A program made the translations under genes and the position numbers. From positions 1,922,001-1,986,000 of the forward strand of contig NZ_WAAQ01000001.1 of NCBI RefSeq assembly GCF_008868125.1: a DNA stretch of 64,000 bases, given 5' to 3'. Every line of letters starts with the position of its first letter. Within the stretch, counting starts at the first letter, position 1. The notes below the pieces were generated by a model. It worked only from the letters and a program-made list of their open reading frames with translations, made no database searches and was not told the origin of the DNA. The DNA is from Microbacterium maritypicum. Lineage in GTDB: Bacteria; Actinomycetota; Actinomycetes; Actinomycetales; Microbacteriaceae. Below are positions 18,676-27,559 of this stretch, in pieces.

Positions 18676-20279
18676 CGTTCTCGATCCACACGTCCGGTGC
18701 AGCACGCGCCGCGATCGATGAGACGGTGCCCAGCCTCGTCCACGATCTGGTCGCCTCGCGCATCACCGGCGGGGACGCGACGCTCTGGGGGCCGGCCGCC
18801 GAGGCTGAGGCATCCGTCCGGCTCGGATGGGTGGAAGCCGTGTCGATCTCGCGTCCGCTGGTCGCCGAGATCGTCGCGCTGCGCGCCGACCTCAACGCCA
18901 AGGGCGTCACGCGCGTCGTGCTCGCGGGCATGGGCGGATCCTCGCTCGCCCCCGAGGTCATCGCACAGACCGCCGGAGTGCCGCTGACCATCCTCGACTC
19001 GACGGCTCCGGGCCAGGTGCTCGCTGCTCTCGACGAGGGTCTCGCCGACACGGCGCTGGTGGTCTCCTCGAAGTCCGGCTCCACGGTCGAGACCGACTCG
19101 CAGCGTCGTACCTTCGAAGCGGCGTTCCGCGACCTGGGCATCGACCCCGTCGAGCGCATCGTCGTCGTCACCGATCCCGGCTCTCCGCTCGATGTCTCGG
19201 CCCGCGAGGCGGGATACCGCGTCTTCAACGCGGACCCCAACGTCGGCGGACGCTACTCGGCGCTCACCGCCTTCGGCCTCGTGCCGTCGGGGCTCGCCGG
19301 TGTCGACATCGACGAGCTGCTGGACGAGGCCGAGGCCTCGCTTCTGGAGGTCGCCGTCGACTCGGCAGACAACCCCGCCCTTCGTCTGAGCGCGGCGATC
19401 GCGTCGACGACACCCCGCCGCGACAAGCTCGGCCTCATCACCGACGGCACGCACATCAAGGGCCTCCCGGACTGGATCGAGCAGCTGATCGCCGAGTCCA
19501 CCGGCAAGGAGGGCACCGGAATCCTCCCGGTGGTCCTGCTCCCGGTCTCCCCCGAGCTCGACCCCGTGCCCGCCGACCTGCAGATCGTGCGGCTGGTCGA
19601 CGACGCCAACGAGTTCCACCTGCACGAGCGTCACGAGGGCGAGATCCTCGTCAGCGGGACGCTGGGCGCTCAGCTCATCGTGTGGGAGTACGCGACGGCG
19701 ATCGCCGGTCACCTGCTCCACATCAACCCGTTCGATCAGCCCGATGTCGAATCGGCCAAGATCGCCGCGCGCGGGCTCCTCGACGCACGCCCGGAGCCGA
19801 CGGCTCCCGCGTTCATCGAGAACGGCGTCGAGGTGCGGGTGTCCGACCCGGCTCTCGCCACCTCCGGCAGCGTCGAGGGCGTGCTCGATGCGCTCTGGGC
19901 CCAGCTCCCGGCAGACGGATACGTGTCGATCCAGGCCTACGTCAACCGTCTCGAGGTGCCGCAGCTCCAGGGCCTGCGCGAACTCGTCGCGGCGGACTCC
20001 GGACGACCCACGACCTTCGGATGGGGACCGCGGTTCCTGCACTCGACCGGCCAGTACCACAAGGGCGGGCCCGCGCAGGGCGTGTTCCTGCAGATCCTCG
20101 AGCGCACCGAGGTCGACCTCGAGATCCCGGACCGTCCGTTCACCTTCGGACAGCTCATCCAGGCGCAGGCCGCCGGTGACCCCGCCGTACTCGCCGAGCA
20201 CGGCCGCCCCGTCGTGACGCTGACGATCACCGAGTCCTCCGACGACGTGCTCGCCCTCTTCGAAGCCGCACAGAAGTAA
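18672..20279 (+). CDS. pgi: Glucose-6-phosphate isomerase
   Basis: A 535-residue protein. Two SIS-like sugar isomerase regions are visible: [15 protein letters not shown] and [12 protein letters not shown], which bind phosphate, and [18 protein letters not shown] further on. The C-terminal half has [11 protein letters not shown]. It interconverts glucose 6-phosphate and fructose 6-phosphate, linking glycolysis to the pentose-phosphate genes around it. It belongs to the divergent Pgi branch seen in actinobacterial tal-pgi operons, sometimes fused to transaldolase elsewhere; here the genes are separate but overlap by ATGA. Confidence 0.94.
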   Translation: MTFSIHTSGAARAAIDETVPSLVHDLVASRITGGDATLWGPAAEAEASVRLGWVEAVSISRPLVAEIVALRADLNAKGVTRVVLAGMGGSSLAPEVIAQTAGVPLTILDSTAPGQVLAALDEGLADTALVVSSKSGSTVETDSQRRTFEAAFRDLGIDPVERIVVVTDPGSPLDVSAREAGYRVFNADPNVGGRYSALTAFGLVPSGLAGVDIDELLDEAEASLLEVAVDSADNPALRLSAAIASTTPRRDKLGLITDGTHIKGLPDWIEQLIAESTGKEGTGILPVVLLPVSPELDPVPADLQIVRLVDDANEFHLHERHEGEILVSGTLGAQLIVWEYATAIAGHLLHINPFDQPDVESAKIAARGLLDARPEPTAPAFIENGVEVRVSDPALATSGSVEGVLDALWAQLPADGYVSIQAYVNRLEVPQLQGLRELVAADSGRPTTFGWGPRFLHSTGQYHKGGPAQGVFLQILERTEVDLEIPDRPFTFGQLIQAQAAGDPAVLAEHGRPVVTLTITESSDDVLALFEAAQK

Positions 20280-20300
20280 CAGCAGGAGAATCCCCCACCG

Positions 20301-21851
20301 ATGTCTGTTCCCATCTCGCGCGGGCACAACCCGCTGCGTGACCCCGATGACCGCCGTCTCAACAGGATCGCCGGGCCCAGCGCCCTCGTGATCTTCGGCG
20401 TCACCGGAGACCTCTCACGCAAGAAGCTGATGCCCGCGGTCTACGACCTCGCCAACCGCGGACTGCTCCCGCCCGGGTTCGCCCTGGTCGGATTCGCCCG
20501 CCGGGACTGGGAGGACCAGGACTTCGCGCAGGTCGTCTACGACGCCGTCAAGGAGCACGCGCGCACTCCGTTCCGCGAGGAGACCTGGACCCAGCTGCTG
20601 CAGGGCATCCGCTTCGTCTCGGGCGAGTTCGACAATCCGGACTCCTTCCGCAAGCTCCGCGAGACCATCGAGAAGCTCGACGTCGAACGGGGGACGATGG
20701 GCAACCACGCGTTCTACCTGTCGATCCCGCCGAAGGACTTCCCGCTGGTGGCGAAGCAGCTCAAGGAGTCCGGTCTCGTCGGCGAGAACAGTGACGACGA
20801 CGAGCGCTGGCGTCGCGTCGTGATCGAGAAGCCCTTCGGCCATGACCTCGAGTCGGCGCGGGCGCTCAATGCCGCGCTCGAGGTGGCCTTCCCGGCCGAC
20901 TCGATCTTCCGCATCGACCACTACCTCGGCAAGGAGACGGTCCAGAACATCCTGGCGCTGCGCTTCGCGAACGAGCTGTACGAGCCGATCTGGAACCGCA
21001 ACTACGTCGACCACGTGCAGATCACCATGGCCGAGGACATCGGCGTCGGCGGACGCGCGGGATACTACGACGGCATCGGTGCGGCCCGTGACGTGATCCA
21101 GAACCACCTGCTGCAGCTGTTGGCTCTCACCGCGATGGAAGAGCCGATCAGCCTCTCGGCTGAGCACCTGCGCGCCGAGAAGGAGAAGGTGCTCGCGGCG
21201 GTGCACGTCCCGGACGATCTCTCCCTCGCGACCGCTCGCGGTCAGTACGCGGGCGGGTGGCAGGGTGGCGAGAAGGTCACCGGCTTCCTGGAAGAAGAGG
21301 GGATGAACCCCGAGTCGACCACGGAGACGTACGCCGCGATCAAGCTCGAGATCGACACGCGCCGGTGGGCGGACGTGCCGTTCTACCTGCGCACGGGCAA
21401 GCGTCTCGGACGCCGTGTGACCGAGATCGCCGTCGTCTTCAAGCGTGCGCCTCAGCACCTCTTCGGGCGCGGAAACGCCTCGGAGCTCGGGCAGAACGCC
21501 CTCGTCATCCGCGTCCAGCCGGATGAGGGCGTCACGATCCGCTTCGGGTCGAAGGTTCCCGGCAGCGGCACGAACGTGCGCGACGTGACGATGGACTTCG
21601 GATACGGCCACGCCTTCACCGAGGCGAGCCCCGAGGCCTACGAGCGTCTGATCCTCGATGTCCTCCTGGGCGATCCGCCGCTGTTCCCGCGGCACGAGGA
21701 GGTCGAGCTCTCCTGGAAGATCCTCGACCCCGTGGAGAAGTACTGGGCAGCCGAAGGCGGCCCAGTCGAGCAGTACGCGCCCGGCTCATGGGGACCGTCA
21801 TCCGCTGACGACCTGCTGGCCCGCGATGGACGAGTCTGGAGACGCCCGTGA
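20301..21851 (+). CDS. zwf: Glucose-6-phosphate 1-dehydrogenase
   Basis: A 516-residue enzyme catalysing the first oxidative step of the pentose-phosphate pathway. The NADP-binding element is VIFGVTGDLSRKKLMPAVYDL, and the substrate/active-site motif RIDHYLGKETVQN contains the conserved aspartate and histidine. The start follows AGGAGAA, 21 bases after pgi. It overlaps opcA (GTGA); OpcA is needed for the assembly or activity of this enzyme in actinobacteria. Confidence 0.97.
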   Translation: MSVPISRGHNPLRDPDDRRLNRIAGPSALVIFGVTGDLSRKKLMPAVYDLANRGLLPPGFALVGFARRDWEDQDFAQVVYDAVKEHARTPFREETWTQLLQGIRFVSGEFDNPDSFRKLRETIEKLDVERGTMGNHAFYLSIPPKDFPLVAKQLKESGLVGENSDDDERWRRVVIEKPFGHDLESARALNAALEVAFPADSIFRIDHYLGKETVQNILALRFANELYEPIWNRNYVDHVQITMAEDIGVGGRAGYYDGIGAARDVIQNHLLQLLALTAMEEPISLSAEHLRAEKEKVLAAVHVPDDLSLATARGQYAGGWQGGEKVTGFLEEEGMNPESTTETYAAIKLEIDTRRWADVPFYLRTGKRLGRRVTEIAVVFKRAPQHLFGRGNASELGQNALVIRVQPDEGVTIRFGSKVPGSGTNVRDVTMDFGYGHAFTEASPEAYERLILDVLLGDPPLFPRHEEVELSWKILDPVEKYWAAEGGPVEQYAPGSWGPSSADDLLARDGRVWRRP

Positions 21852-22783
21852 TCATCGACCTTCCCGACACCACCGTCAGCCAGGTCGCGAAGCAGCTGGT
21901 CAAGGTCCGCGAAGAGGGTGGAGCCGTCGCCCTCGGCCGCGTGCTCACGCTCGTGATCGCTGCGCGCAACGGCGTCGCAGAAGCGGCTATCGATGCCGCG
22001 AACGACGCCTCACGAGAGCACCCGATGCGGGTCATCGTCATCACAACAGGTGAGGGCGAGTCACGCCTGGACGCGCAGATCCGCGTCGGTGGAGATGCCG
22101 GCGCCAGCGAAGTCGTGGTCCTTCGCGCCTTCGGAGACGCCGCCAGCAACGAGGAGAGCCTGATCACCGGCCTCCTGCTGCCCGATGCTCCCGTGGTCGC
22201 CTGGTGGCCGGAGGCGGCCCCCGTGGCGCCTGCGCAGTCACCGCTCGGCAAGATCGCGCAGCGACGCATCACCGATGCCGCCACCGCGAACGACGTCCGC
22301 GACCGGCTCGCGCTCCTGGGCGAGACCCACGCCCCCGGCGACACCGATCTGTCGTGGACGCGTCTGACCCACTGGCGCGAGCAGCTCGCCGCTGTGCTCG
22401 ACCAGCCGCCGTACGAGCAGATCACCGGCGTCGAGGTGCGCGGAGCCGCGGCCTCCCCGTCGACCGCGCTGCTGGCCGCCTGGCTGCAGATGGCGCTCGA
22501 TGTTCCGGTGCGCTGGTCCTACGAAGACCCCGAGCACTGGGCGGAGGGCATCAAGTCGGTGCGCCTGACACGCGAGTCCGGCGACATCCTTCTGGAGCGC
22601 CCGACTCCCGGCGTCGCCGTGCTCACGCAGCCGGGACAGCCGAACCACGACCTGCACCTGCCGCGACGCACTCTGCGCGAGTGCCTCGCAGAGGAGCTGC
22701 GTCGACTCGACCCGGACGTCCTGTACGGTCGAGTCATCACCGAGGGCTGGGAGAAGCTGGGTCCGCCCGAGACAGGAGAGTGA
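21848..22783 (+). CDS. opcA: Glucose-6-phosphate dehydrogenase assembly protein OpcA
   Basis: A 311-residue soluble protein of the OpcA family, recognised by its place between zwf and pgl and by sequence such as IIDLPDTTVSQVAKQLVKVR and PDAPVVAWWPEAAP. It allosterically activates or helps assemble glucose-6-phosphate dehydrogenase in actinobacteria and cyanobacteria. The GTG start at 21848 overlaps the zwf stop. It has no catalytic motif of its own. Confidence 0.95.
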   Translation: MIIDLPDTTVSQVAKQLVKVREEGGAVALGRVLTLVIAARNGVAEAAIDAANDASREHPMRVIVITTGEGESRLDAQIRVGGDAGASEVVVLRAFGDAASNEESLITGLLLPDAPVVAWWPEAAPVAPAQSPLGKIAQRRITDAATANDVRDRLALLGETHAPGDTDLSWTRLTHWREQLAAVLDQPPYEQITGVEVRGAAASPSTALLAAWLQMALDVPVRWSYEDPEHWAEGIKSVRLTRESGDILLERPTPGVAVLTQPGQPNHDLHLPRRTLRECLAEELRRLDPDVLYGRVITEGWEKLGPPETGE

Positions 22784-22788
22784 CGTCG

Positions 22789-23568
22789 ATGACGACATCG
22801 TCCGCAGAGAAGCGGGTCGTGGTGGAAGCCACGCCCGCAGCCCTCGCCACCCGAGTGGCCGACCGGTTCCTGACACGGGTGCGCGCGCGCACACGCAACG
22901 GGCGGATCGCGCACATCGCCCTCACGGGCGGTTCGATGGGCGGTGCGGTGCTGCGTGCGGCGTCCGAGCACCCGCGAGCGGCGGAGATCGACTGGTCGCT
23001 CGTGCACTTCTGGTGGGGTGACGAGAGATTCGTGCCGCGCGACGACGTCGATCGCAACTCGCTGCAGTCCCGACAGGCTCTCCTCGACCACATCCCTGTG
23101 CCCCAGGAGAACGTGCACGAGGTCGCCGGCCCTGACACCGGCTTGACCCTCGACGAGTCCGCGGCGGCGTACGCGGCGGACCTGGCGCGGTTCGGTACCG
23201 ACGAGCATCCGTGGCCCTCTTTCGCCGTGTGCTTCCTCGGGGTCGGCCCCGACGGGCACATCGCCTCCCTCTTCCCGGATCGGGAGGAGGTCACTGTGAC
23301 GGATGCCGCAGTCCTCGCCGTCCGCAACTCGCCGAAGCCGCCGCCCGAGCGTGTCACGCTGACCCGCCCGGTGCTCAACTCTTCGAAGCGGGTCTGGCTC
23401 GTGATGACGGGCGCCGACAAGGCTTCGGCTCTCGGCCTCGCTCTCGCGGGTGCGAGCTACTCGAGCGTGCCCGCCGCCGGCGCCAAGGGGCGCAAGCGCA
23501 CGGTGTTCTTCGTGGATGAAGCCGCAGCCTCTGAGGTCTCGGTCGACCTGATCGATCAGGCCTACTGA
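22789..23568 (+). CDS. pgl: 6-phosphogluconolactonase
   Basis: A 259-residue hydrolase of the DevB/Pgl family. Marks are ALTGGSMG near the N-terminus, WWGDERFVPRDDVDRNS, and the active-site segment GVGPDGHIASLFP. It opens 6-phosphogluconolactone to 6-phosphogluconate, the product chain of zwf. The ATG at 22789 has GGAGAG upstream and lies six bases after the opcA stop. It closes the operon; no gnd gene is in the window. Confidence 0.95.
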   Translation: MTTSSAEKRVVVEATPAALATRVADRFLTRVRARTRNGRIAHIALTGGSMGGAVLRAASEHPRAAEIDWSLVHFWWGDERFVPRDDVDRNSLQSRQALLDHIPVPQENVHEVAGPDTGLTLDESAAAYAADLARFGTDEHPWPSFAVCFLGVGPDGHIASLFPDREEVTVTDAAVLAVRNSPKPPPERVTLTRPVLNSSKRVWLVMTGADKASALGLALAGASYSSVPAAGAKGRKRTVFFVDEAAASEVSVDLIDQAY

Positions 23569-23606
23569 GTCGGTGCCGCCACGCGCGGCCGCTCGGTTCG
23601 CTGTCG

Positions 23607-24719
23607 CTAGGGTCGCTCTGACGAACCGTCGTGCCACGGCGGCGTCTGCGGACGTCCCGAGCTATCCGAGTGCTCAGGAGCACTCGTCGCGGCGGGCTGC
23701 GACGAGGAAGCCTCTCCAGGGCCGCCCTGCGATGATCCGCCTGGCGTGCTGCCTCGCTGGATTCCCAGATCCTGGCTGTCGCTGAGCACCTGAGGGTGAT
23801 AGCGGGCGAGCCCGACCACGCCCCAGACGGCGATGCCTCCGGCGACGGCGAAGATCACGAGCACCCACCACGGAGCCGCAGAGGCTTCGCCCAGCACGAC
23901 CATTCCGATGAGCACGGCGACGAGAGGGTCGACGACCGTGAGCCCGGCGATCACGAGGTCGGGCGGACCCGAGCTGTACGCGGTCTGCACGAAGTATGCG
24001 CCGACAGCGGCCGCCGAGACGAGGGCGAGCACGCAGATCCCGGTGATCCATTCGAACTGACCGGCCTCGATGCGCTTGATGACGACCTTGGCCAAGGTGG
24101 CGACGAACCCGTAGAGGATTCCCGCGCCGATCACGTAGAACAGGGCGCGCATCCGGCGGCGCAGGATCAGCCAGCAGGCGCCGAGGACGATGATGACTAC
24201 GAGCAGGAGCGCCAGGATCGTGAAGAGCTCACGGTCGGTGACATCCTGCTCGGTCGCGTAGATCGCCGCGAAGAACACGAAGAGGAAGATGCCACCCACG
24301 CAGCACACGATGGCGGTCAGCGACTGCCGCGTCGGCGAGTGGCCGGAGATCCGCGCGTTGAGCAAGGTGGTGATCACGAGGGCGATCGCCCCGAGCGGCT
24401 GGACGACGATCAGCGGCGCCTTCACAAGGGCTGCGAGCTGACAGATCACGGCGAGTCCGAGCATCAGCGTGCCGATGAGCCACGACGGACGGGTCAGGAG
24501 GCGCTTGAGCTGATCGAGGCTCAGGCCCGAGGCGCCGTTGGCCCCGCTGAGGCGTTCGACCTTCTCGACACCGCGGTGCTGATACTGGGCGCCGAGGGAC
24601 ATGAAGACGGCGCCGGCGAGAGCGAGCGGGATGCCGAGCAGCAGGTCCGGGTTCTGGAACGCGCCGACGAGCTGATCGCCGACGTCCTCGACCGTGTTCA
24701 TCCACACCCCAGCATTCAC
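23607..24719 (-). CDS. DMT-superfamily membrane transporter
   Basis: A 370-residue protein with about nine or ten hydrophobic segments (residues 25-310), resembling EamA/NIPA-like DMT permeases. The last 55 residues form a hydrophilic tail rich in Gly, Ser, Pro and Gln that is probably disordered. The GTG at 24719 lies six bases after a TAGGGT box on the same strand, so a leaderless message is likely; an internal ATG at 24701 is an alternative. It is divergent from def across only 43 bases. The substrate is unknown. Confidence 0.82.
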   Translation of the reverse strand: MNAGVWMNTVEDVGDQLVGAFQNPDLLLGIPLALAGAVFMSLGAQYQHRGVEKVERLSGANGASGLSLDQLKRLLTRPSWLIGTLMLGLAVICQLAALVKAPLIVVQPLGAIALVITTLLNARISGHSPTRQSLTAIVCCVGGIFLFVFFAAIYATEQDVTDRELFTILALLLVVIIVLGACWLILRRRMRALFYVIGAGILYGFVATLAKVVIKRIEAGQFEWITGICVLALVSAAAVGAYFVQTAYSSGPPDLVIAGLTVVDPLVAVLIGMVVLGEASAAPWWVLVIFAVAGGIAVWGVVGLARYHPQVLSDSQDLGIQRGSTPGGSSQGGPGEASSSQPAATSAPEHSDSSGRPQTPPWHDGSSERP

Positions 24720-24725
24720 AGTACG

Positions 24726-24756
24726 ACCCTACCTGGCGAGTGCCGCCGACTAGGGT
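24726..24756. promoter_or_regulatory. Mirrored leaderless promoters for def and the DMT gene
   Basis: TAGGGT occurs on the + strand at 24751-24756, six bases before the GTG of def. The same hexamer occurs on the - strand at 24726-24731, six bases before the GTG of the DMT gene. Only 43 bases separate the two genes, leaving no room for ribosome sites, so both messages should begin at their start codons. Confidence 0.65.
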
Positions 24757-24762
24757 TGTGAC

Positions 24763-25329
24763 GTGGCTGTACTTCCGATTCGCATCATGGGCGACCCCGT
24801 CCTGCACTCCCCCGCTTCCCCCGTCGACGAGATCACCGACGACGTCCGCGCCCTCGTCGCCGACATGTTCGAGACGATGGACACCGCCCCAGGGGTCGGT
24901 CTCGCCGCTCCGCAGGTCGGCGTGCCCCTGCGCATCTACACGTACGCCTATGTCGATGACGACGACCACCCCTGGCGCGGCGTTCTCATCAATCCCACAC
25001 TCTGGATGGTGCCACTCGAACCGGGTGAACCCGACCCGGATCTCGAATCCGAGGGTTGCCTCTCGTTCCCCGGCGAGCGGTTCCCGCTGCGCCGGTCGGA
25101 GCGCGTCCACGTCACGGCCACCGACCTGGAAGGGCAGCCGGTCTCGATCGATGTCGACGGGTGGCGTGCCCGCATCATGCAGCACGAGTTCGATCACCTC
25201 GACGGCATCCTGTACGTCGATCGCCTGTCGGACAGCGACTGGAAGACCGCGCAGAAGATCGCCCGAAAGCGCGGGTGGGGACGCCCCGGCGCGAGTTGGA
25301 TGCCCGGTGTCGACGACCTCGAAGGCTGA
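24763..25329 (+). CDS. def: Peptide deformylase
   Basis: A 188-residue metalloenzyme that removes the formyl group from new polypeptides. All three family motifs are present: GVGLAAPQVG, EGCLSFPG with the metal-binding cysteine, and QHEFDHLDGI with the two metal-binding histidines and catalytic glutamate. The GTG at 24763 follows a TAGGGT box by six bases, which indicates a leaderless message. The C-terminal tail (RGWGRPGASWMPGVDD) is an actinobacterial type. Confidence 0.97.
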   Translation: MAVLPIRIMGDPVLHSPASPVDEITDDVRALVADMFETMDTAPGVGLAAPQVGVPLRIYTYAYVDDDDHPWRGVLINPTLWMVPLEPGEPDPDLESEGCLSFPGERFPLRRSERVHVTATDLEGQPVSIDVDGWRARIMQHEFDHLDGILYVDRLSDSDWKTAQKIARKRGWGRPGASWMPGVDDLEG

Positions 25330-25449
25330 GCGCTCCCAGCCGAACCACAGCATCCTTCGAGTTGCGTCACAGACTCGCCGGGGGTTAGCGTGTTCGCGGC
25401 GGGGGCTTTTCGCATGCCTCCGCATCACGCTTCGGAGGGGAAACAGATC

Positions 25450-25965
25450 ATGATGAAGATGCGCACTCGACGCGCCCTGATGCTCGCAGGATCGGCAGTG
25501 GCGCTCTCGGTCGCCCTCAGCGGGTGCAGCGCTCTCAACGGCATTCTCGGCGGCGGTTCCGGCGACGCCAACCGCGACGAGGAGAGCGGGCAGGTCACGG
25601 AGAGCTCGAACGTCGGCGTCTTCTCGGTGAAGCTGGGCGACTGCATGCTCGACACCGGTTCCGGCACGATGACCGAAGCCAACATCCTCCCCTGCACCGA
25701 CCCGCACGACCAGGAGGTGTACTACGAGATCACGATGCCGGATGGCGAGTTCTCCGACACCGACATCGACGCGGCGACGCAGGAGTGCATCGGAGACGCG
25801 TACACGACGTTCGTGGGCGTGGCCTACCAGGACTCCGCATTCGATGTCACCACGCTCGTTCCCACCAAGGACTCGTGGGAGCGGAACAACGACCGCGTGA
25901 TCCAGTGCATCGTCTTCGACCCGGCTGGACAGACCACGGGTTCGCTGGCCGGCGCCGCGCGCTGA
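25450..25965 (+). CDS. Septum-formation-domain lipoprotein
   Basis: A 171-residue secreted lipoprotein. A basic N-terminus and hydrophobic stretch end in the lipobox L-S-G-C near residue 24. The mature part has the pattern V-K-L-G-D-C-M near residue 62, then L-P-C-T-D-P-H-D-Q-E-V, and two further cysteines, matching the Septum_form family found in actinobacteria. Disulfides between the four later cysteines are likely. The ATG at 25450 has GGAGGGG nine bases upstream; in-frame ATGs also lie at 25453 and 25459. Its biological role is not established by the sequence. Confidence 0.8.
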   Translation: MMKMRTRRALMLAGSAVALSVALSGCSALNGILGGGSGDANRDEESGQVTESSNVGVFSVKLGDCMLDTGSGTMTEANILPCTDPHDQEVYYEITMPDGEFSDTDIDAATQECIGDAYTTFVGVAYQDSAFDVTTLVPTKDSWERNNDRVIQCIVFDPAGQTTGSLAGAAR

Positions 25966-25977
25966 TCCACCGTCTCA

Positions 25978-26011
25978 GAAGAGGGCCTCGCCATCCGGCG
26001 GAGCCCTCTTC
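25978..26011. terminator. Hairpin terminator after the lipoprotein gene
   Basis: GAAGAGGGC at 25978-25986 pairs with GCCCTCTTC at 26003-26011. It lies between the lipoprotein stop and the convergent PucR-type gene, so it may work both ways. The trailing sequence is CGTCGTTCC rather than a T-run. Confidence 0.7.
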
Positions 26012-26026
26012 GTCGTTCCGAGGGGT

Positions 26027-27445
26027 TCAGCCGTCGGACGCACGCAGCGCGAGCCAGGCGGCCACACGATCATCAGGATCCGACAGCGAGAGACCGATCA
26101 GGTCCTCGACCCGTCTGATCCGCGCGGCCAACGTCTGCCGGTGGATCCGCAACCGCGTAGCGCTCTCACCCCAGGCGCTGTTCGTGGAGAGGAAGACGCG
26201 CAGGGTCTCGATGAGCTCGGGTTGCTGCTCGACGCCGCGCAATGGATCCAGAAGCCGACTGATCCGCTGCGTCTGGTCCGCATCCAACTGTCCGAGCACG
26301 AACGACACCGTCGGGATCGATGCGTAGCGGACGACGCGCTCCCCACCCGCACGAGCCGTCTCGCAGGCCTGTCGGGCCTCGTCGACACTGCGGGCGAGCG
26401 CATCCGTCGTGGCCGGGCGCCCGAGTCCGAGATAGAGCGTCGAGGCGAAGGCCTGCGCCCGATGCGCGATCTCCTGCGCATGATCCTCGCGCACGACGCC
26501 GCGGATGAGTCCTCGTTGCGCGGCGAAGACATGCTCGGCCCCGAGTTCGTCGAGCCACAGCGCGAGCAGGTGCTCGACGTCCACTCCGCTCGTGCGTGAG
26601 GCCAGCGCGAACCCCACGAGGCTCGGCTCGTGCACGCCCCAGCGTCGGAGAAGCCGTGTCGCCTTCTCCCCTCCCTCCAGCACGGTCTCCAGCATCATGG
26701 ATCGGCCCAGGCGTTCGAGGTGGCTGCTGTCCCGGGTGCGCATCAGGAGATCGAGCAACGCTGCGGCCTGAGAGCTGAGTTCCCTCCCTCGACCGGAGCT
26801 GTCGTTGCGCGGCGCGGTGACCAGCTGCGCGGTGATGTCCTGCCCCGGACCGACAGGATGCACCTGAAGCGCGCGGTGGCGCACCCGCACGGGGCGGCCG
26901 ACGGCGACCGCGATCGCATCGTCGATGTGCAGGCTCCCCGCGCCTGCGGTCGTGATCACCTCTCCGTGGCGGTCGAGGAGCACCGCCCATCCGTCGATCC
27001 GGTGCGCGAGTTCGGCGATGACGCCGGTGATCCCGCTGCGTCGAGCGGCGAGCGTGAGCACCCGCATCGCCGAGGTGATCGCTCTCGCCTCGGCCGCCTG
27101 GTCGACGGCGAGCAGGGTCGTCAGCGTCGGCATCAGCAGCTCGTGCGACGTGCCCGCTCGGACGATAGCGGTGACGCCGCCCTCCTCGAGCATGCGCCGG
27201 ACCGCTGGCGTGTCCGCGCCGGTGACCACGACCACGTCCCGGAGGAGGGTGAGCCGGTCCGCATCGTCGGCGAGTTCGTCCCACTGCGCGGCGTCGACGA
27301 CGACGAGAGTGGCGAACAGGCGGTCTGTCGGAGCGCCGAAGGACTCGAGAGCGACGACCGAGTTCACATGCCGGGCACTCGACACCCCGCCATGCAGCAG
27401 CTCGCCTTGGAGGTATCGCGCCACGGAGGCGACATCACGAGCCAC
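26027..27445 (-). CDS. PucR-family transcriptional regulator (CdaR-like HTH)
   Basis: A 472-residue regulator. The N-terminal half has a PucR-like sensing region (about 1-130) and a middle GAF-like/GGDEF-like region. The C-terminus has the PucR helix-turn-helix (TLRVFLSTNSAWGESATRL, then RIHRQTLAARIRRVEDLIG). I chose the GTG at 27445 because a TATGAT box lies six bases upstream, giving a leaderless message; a longer frame extends to 27487. It is divergent from an alcohol dehydrogenase and an APC permease, which are its likely targets. PucR-type proteins usually sense a catabolic substrate. Confidence 0.88.
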   Translation of the reverse strand: MARDVASVARYLQGELLHGGVSSARHVNSVVALESFGAPTDRLFATLVVVDAAQWDELADDADRLTLLRDVVVVTGADTPAVRRMLEEGGVTAIVRAGTSHELLMPTLTTLLAVDQAAEARAITSAMRVLTLAARRSGITGVIAELAHRIDGWAVLLDRHGEVITTAGAGSLHIDDAIAVAVGRPVRVRHRALQVHPVGPGQDITAQLVTAPRNDSSGRGRELSSQAAALLDLLMRTRDSSHLERLGRSMMLETVLEGGEKATRLLRRWGVHEPSLVGFALASRTSGVDVEHLLALWLDELGAEHVFAAQRGLIRGVVREDHAQEIAHRAQAFASTLYLGLGRPATTDALARSVDEARQACETARAGGERVVRYASIPTVSFVLGQLDADQTQRISRLLDPLRGVEQQPELIETLRVFLSTNSAWGESATRLRIHRQTLAARIRRVEDLIGLSLSDPDDRVAAWLALRASDG

Positions 27446-27451
27446 ACCTTG

Positions 27452-27457
27452 ATCATA
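27452..27457 (-). promoter_or_regulatory. -10 box for leaderless pucR-type gene
   Basis: TATGAT on the - strand ends six bases before the GTG at 27445, with no purine-rich ribosome site between. This box decides the choice of start codon. Confidence 0.6.
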
Positions 27458-27559
27458 CAAAGTGTGAACGGGTGGCACCCCATCCACATATTTGTCGGAT
27501 GCCCGACGGTCAGCACTCTCCTAGCATCGTCGGCATCCCCTCTCCACCCGAAGGATGTC

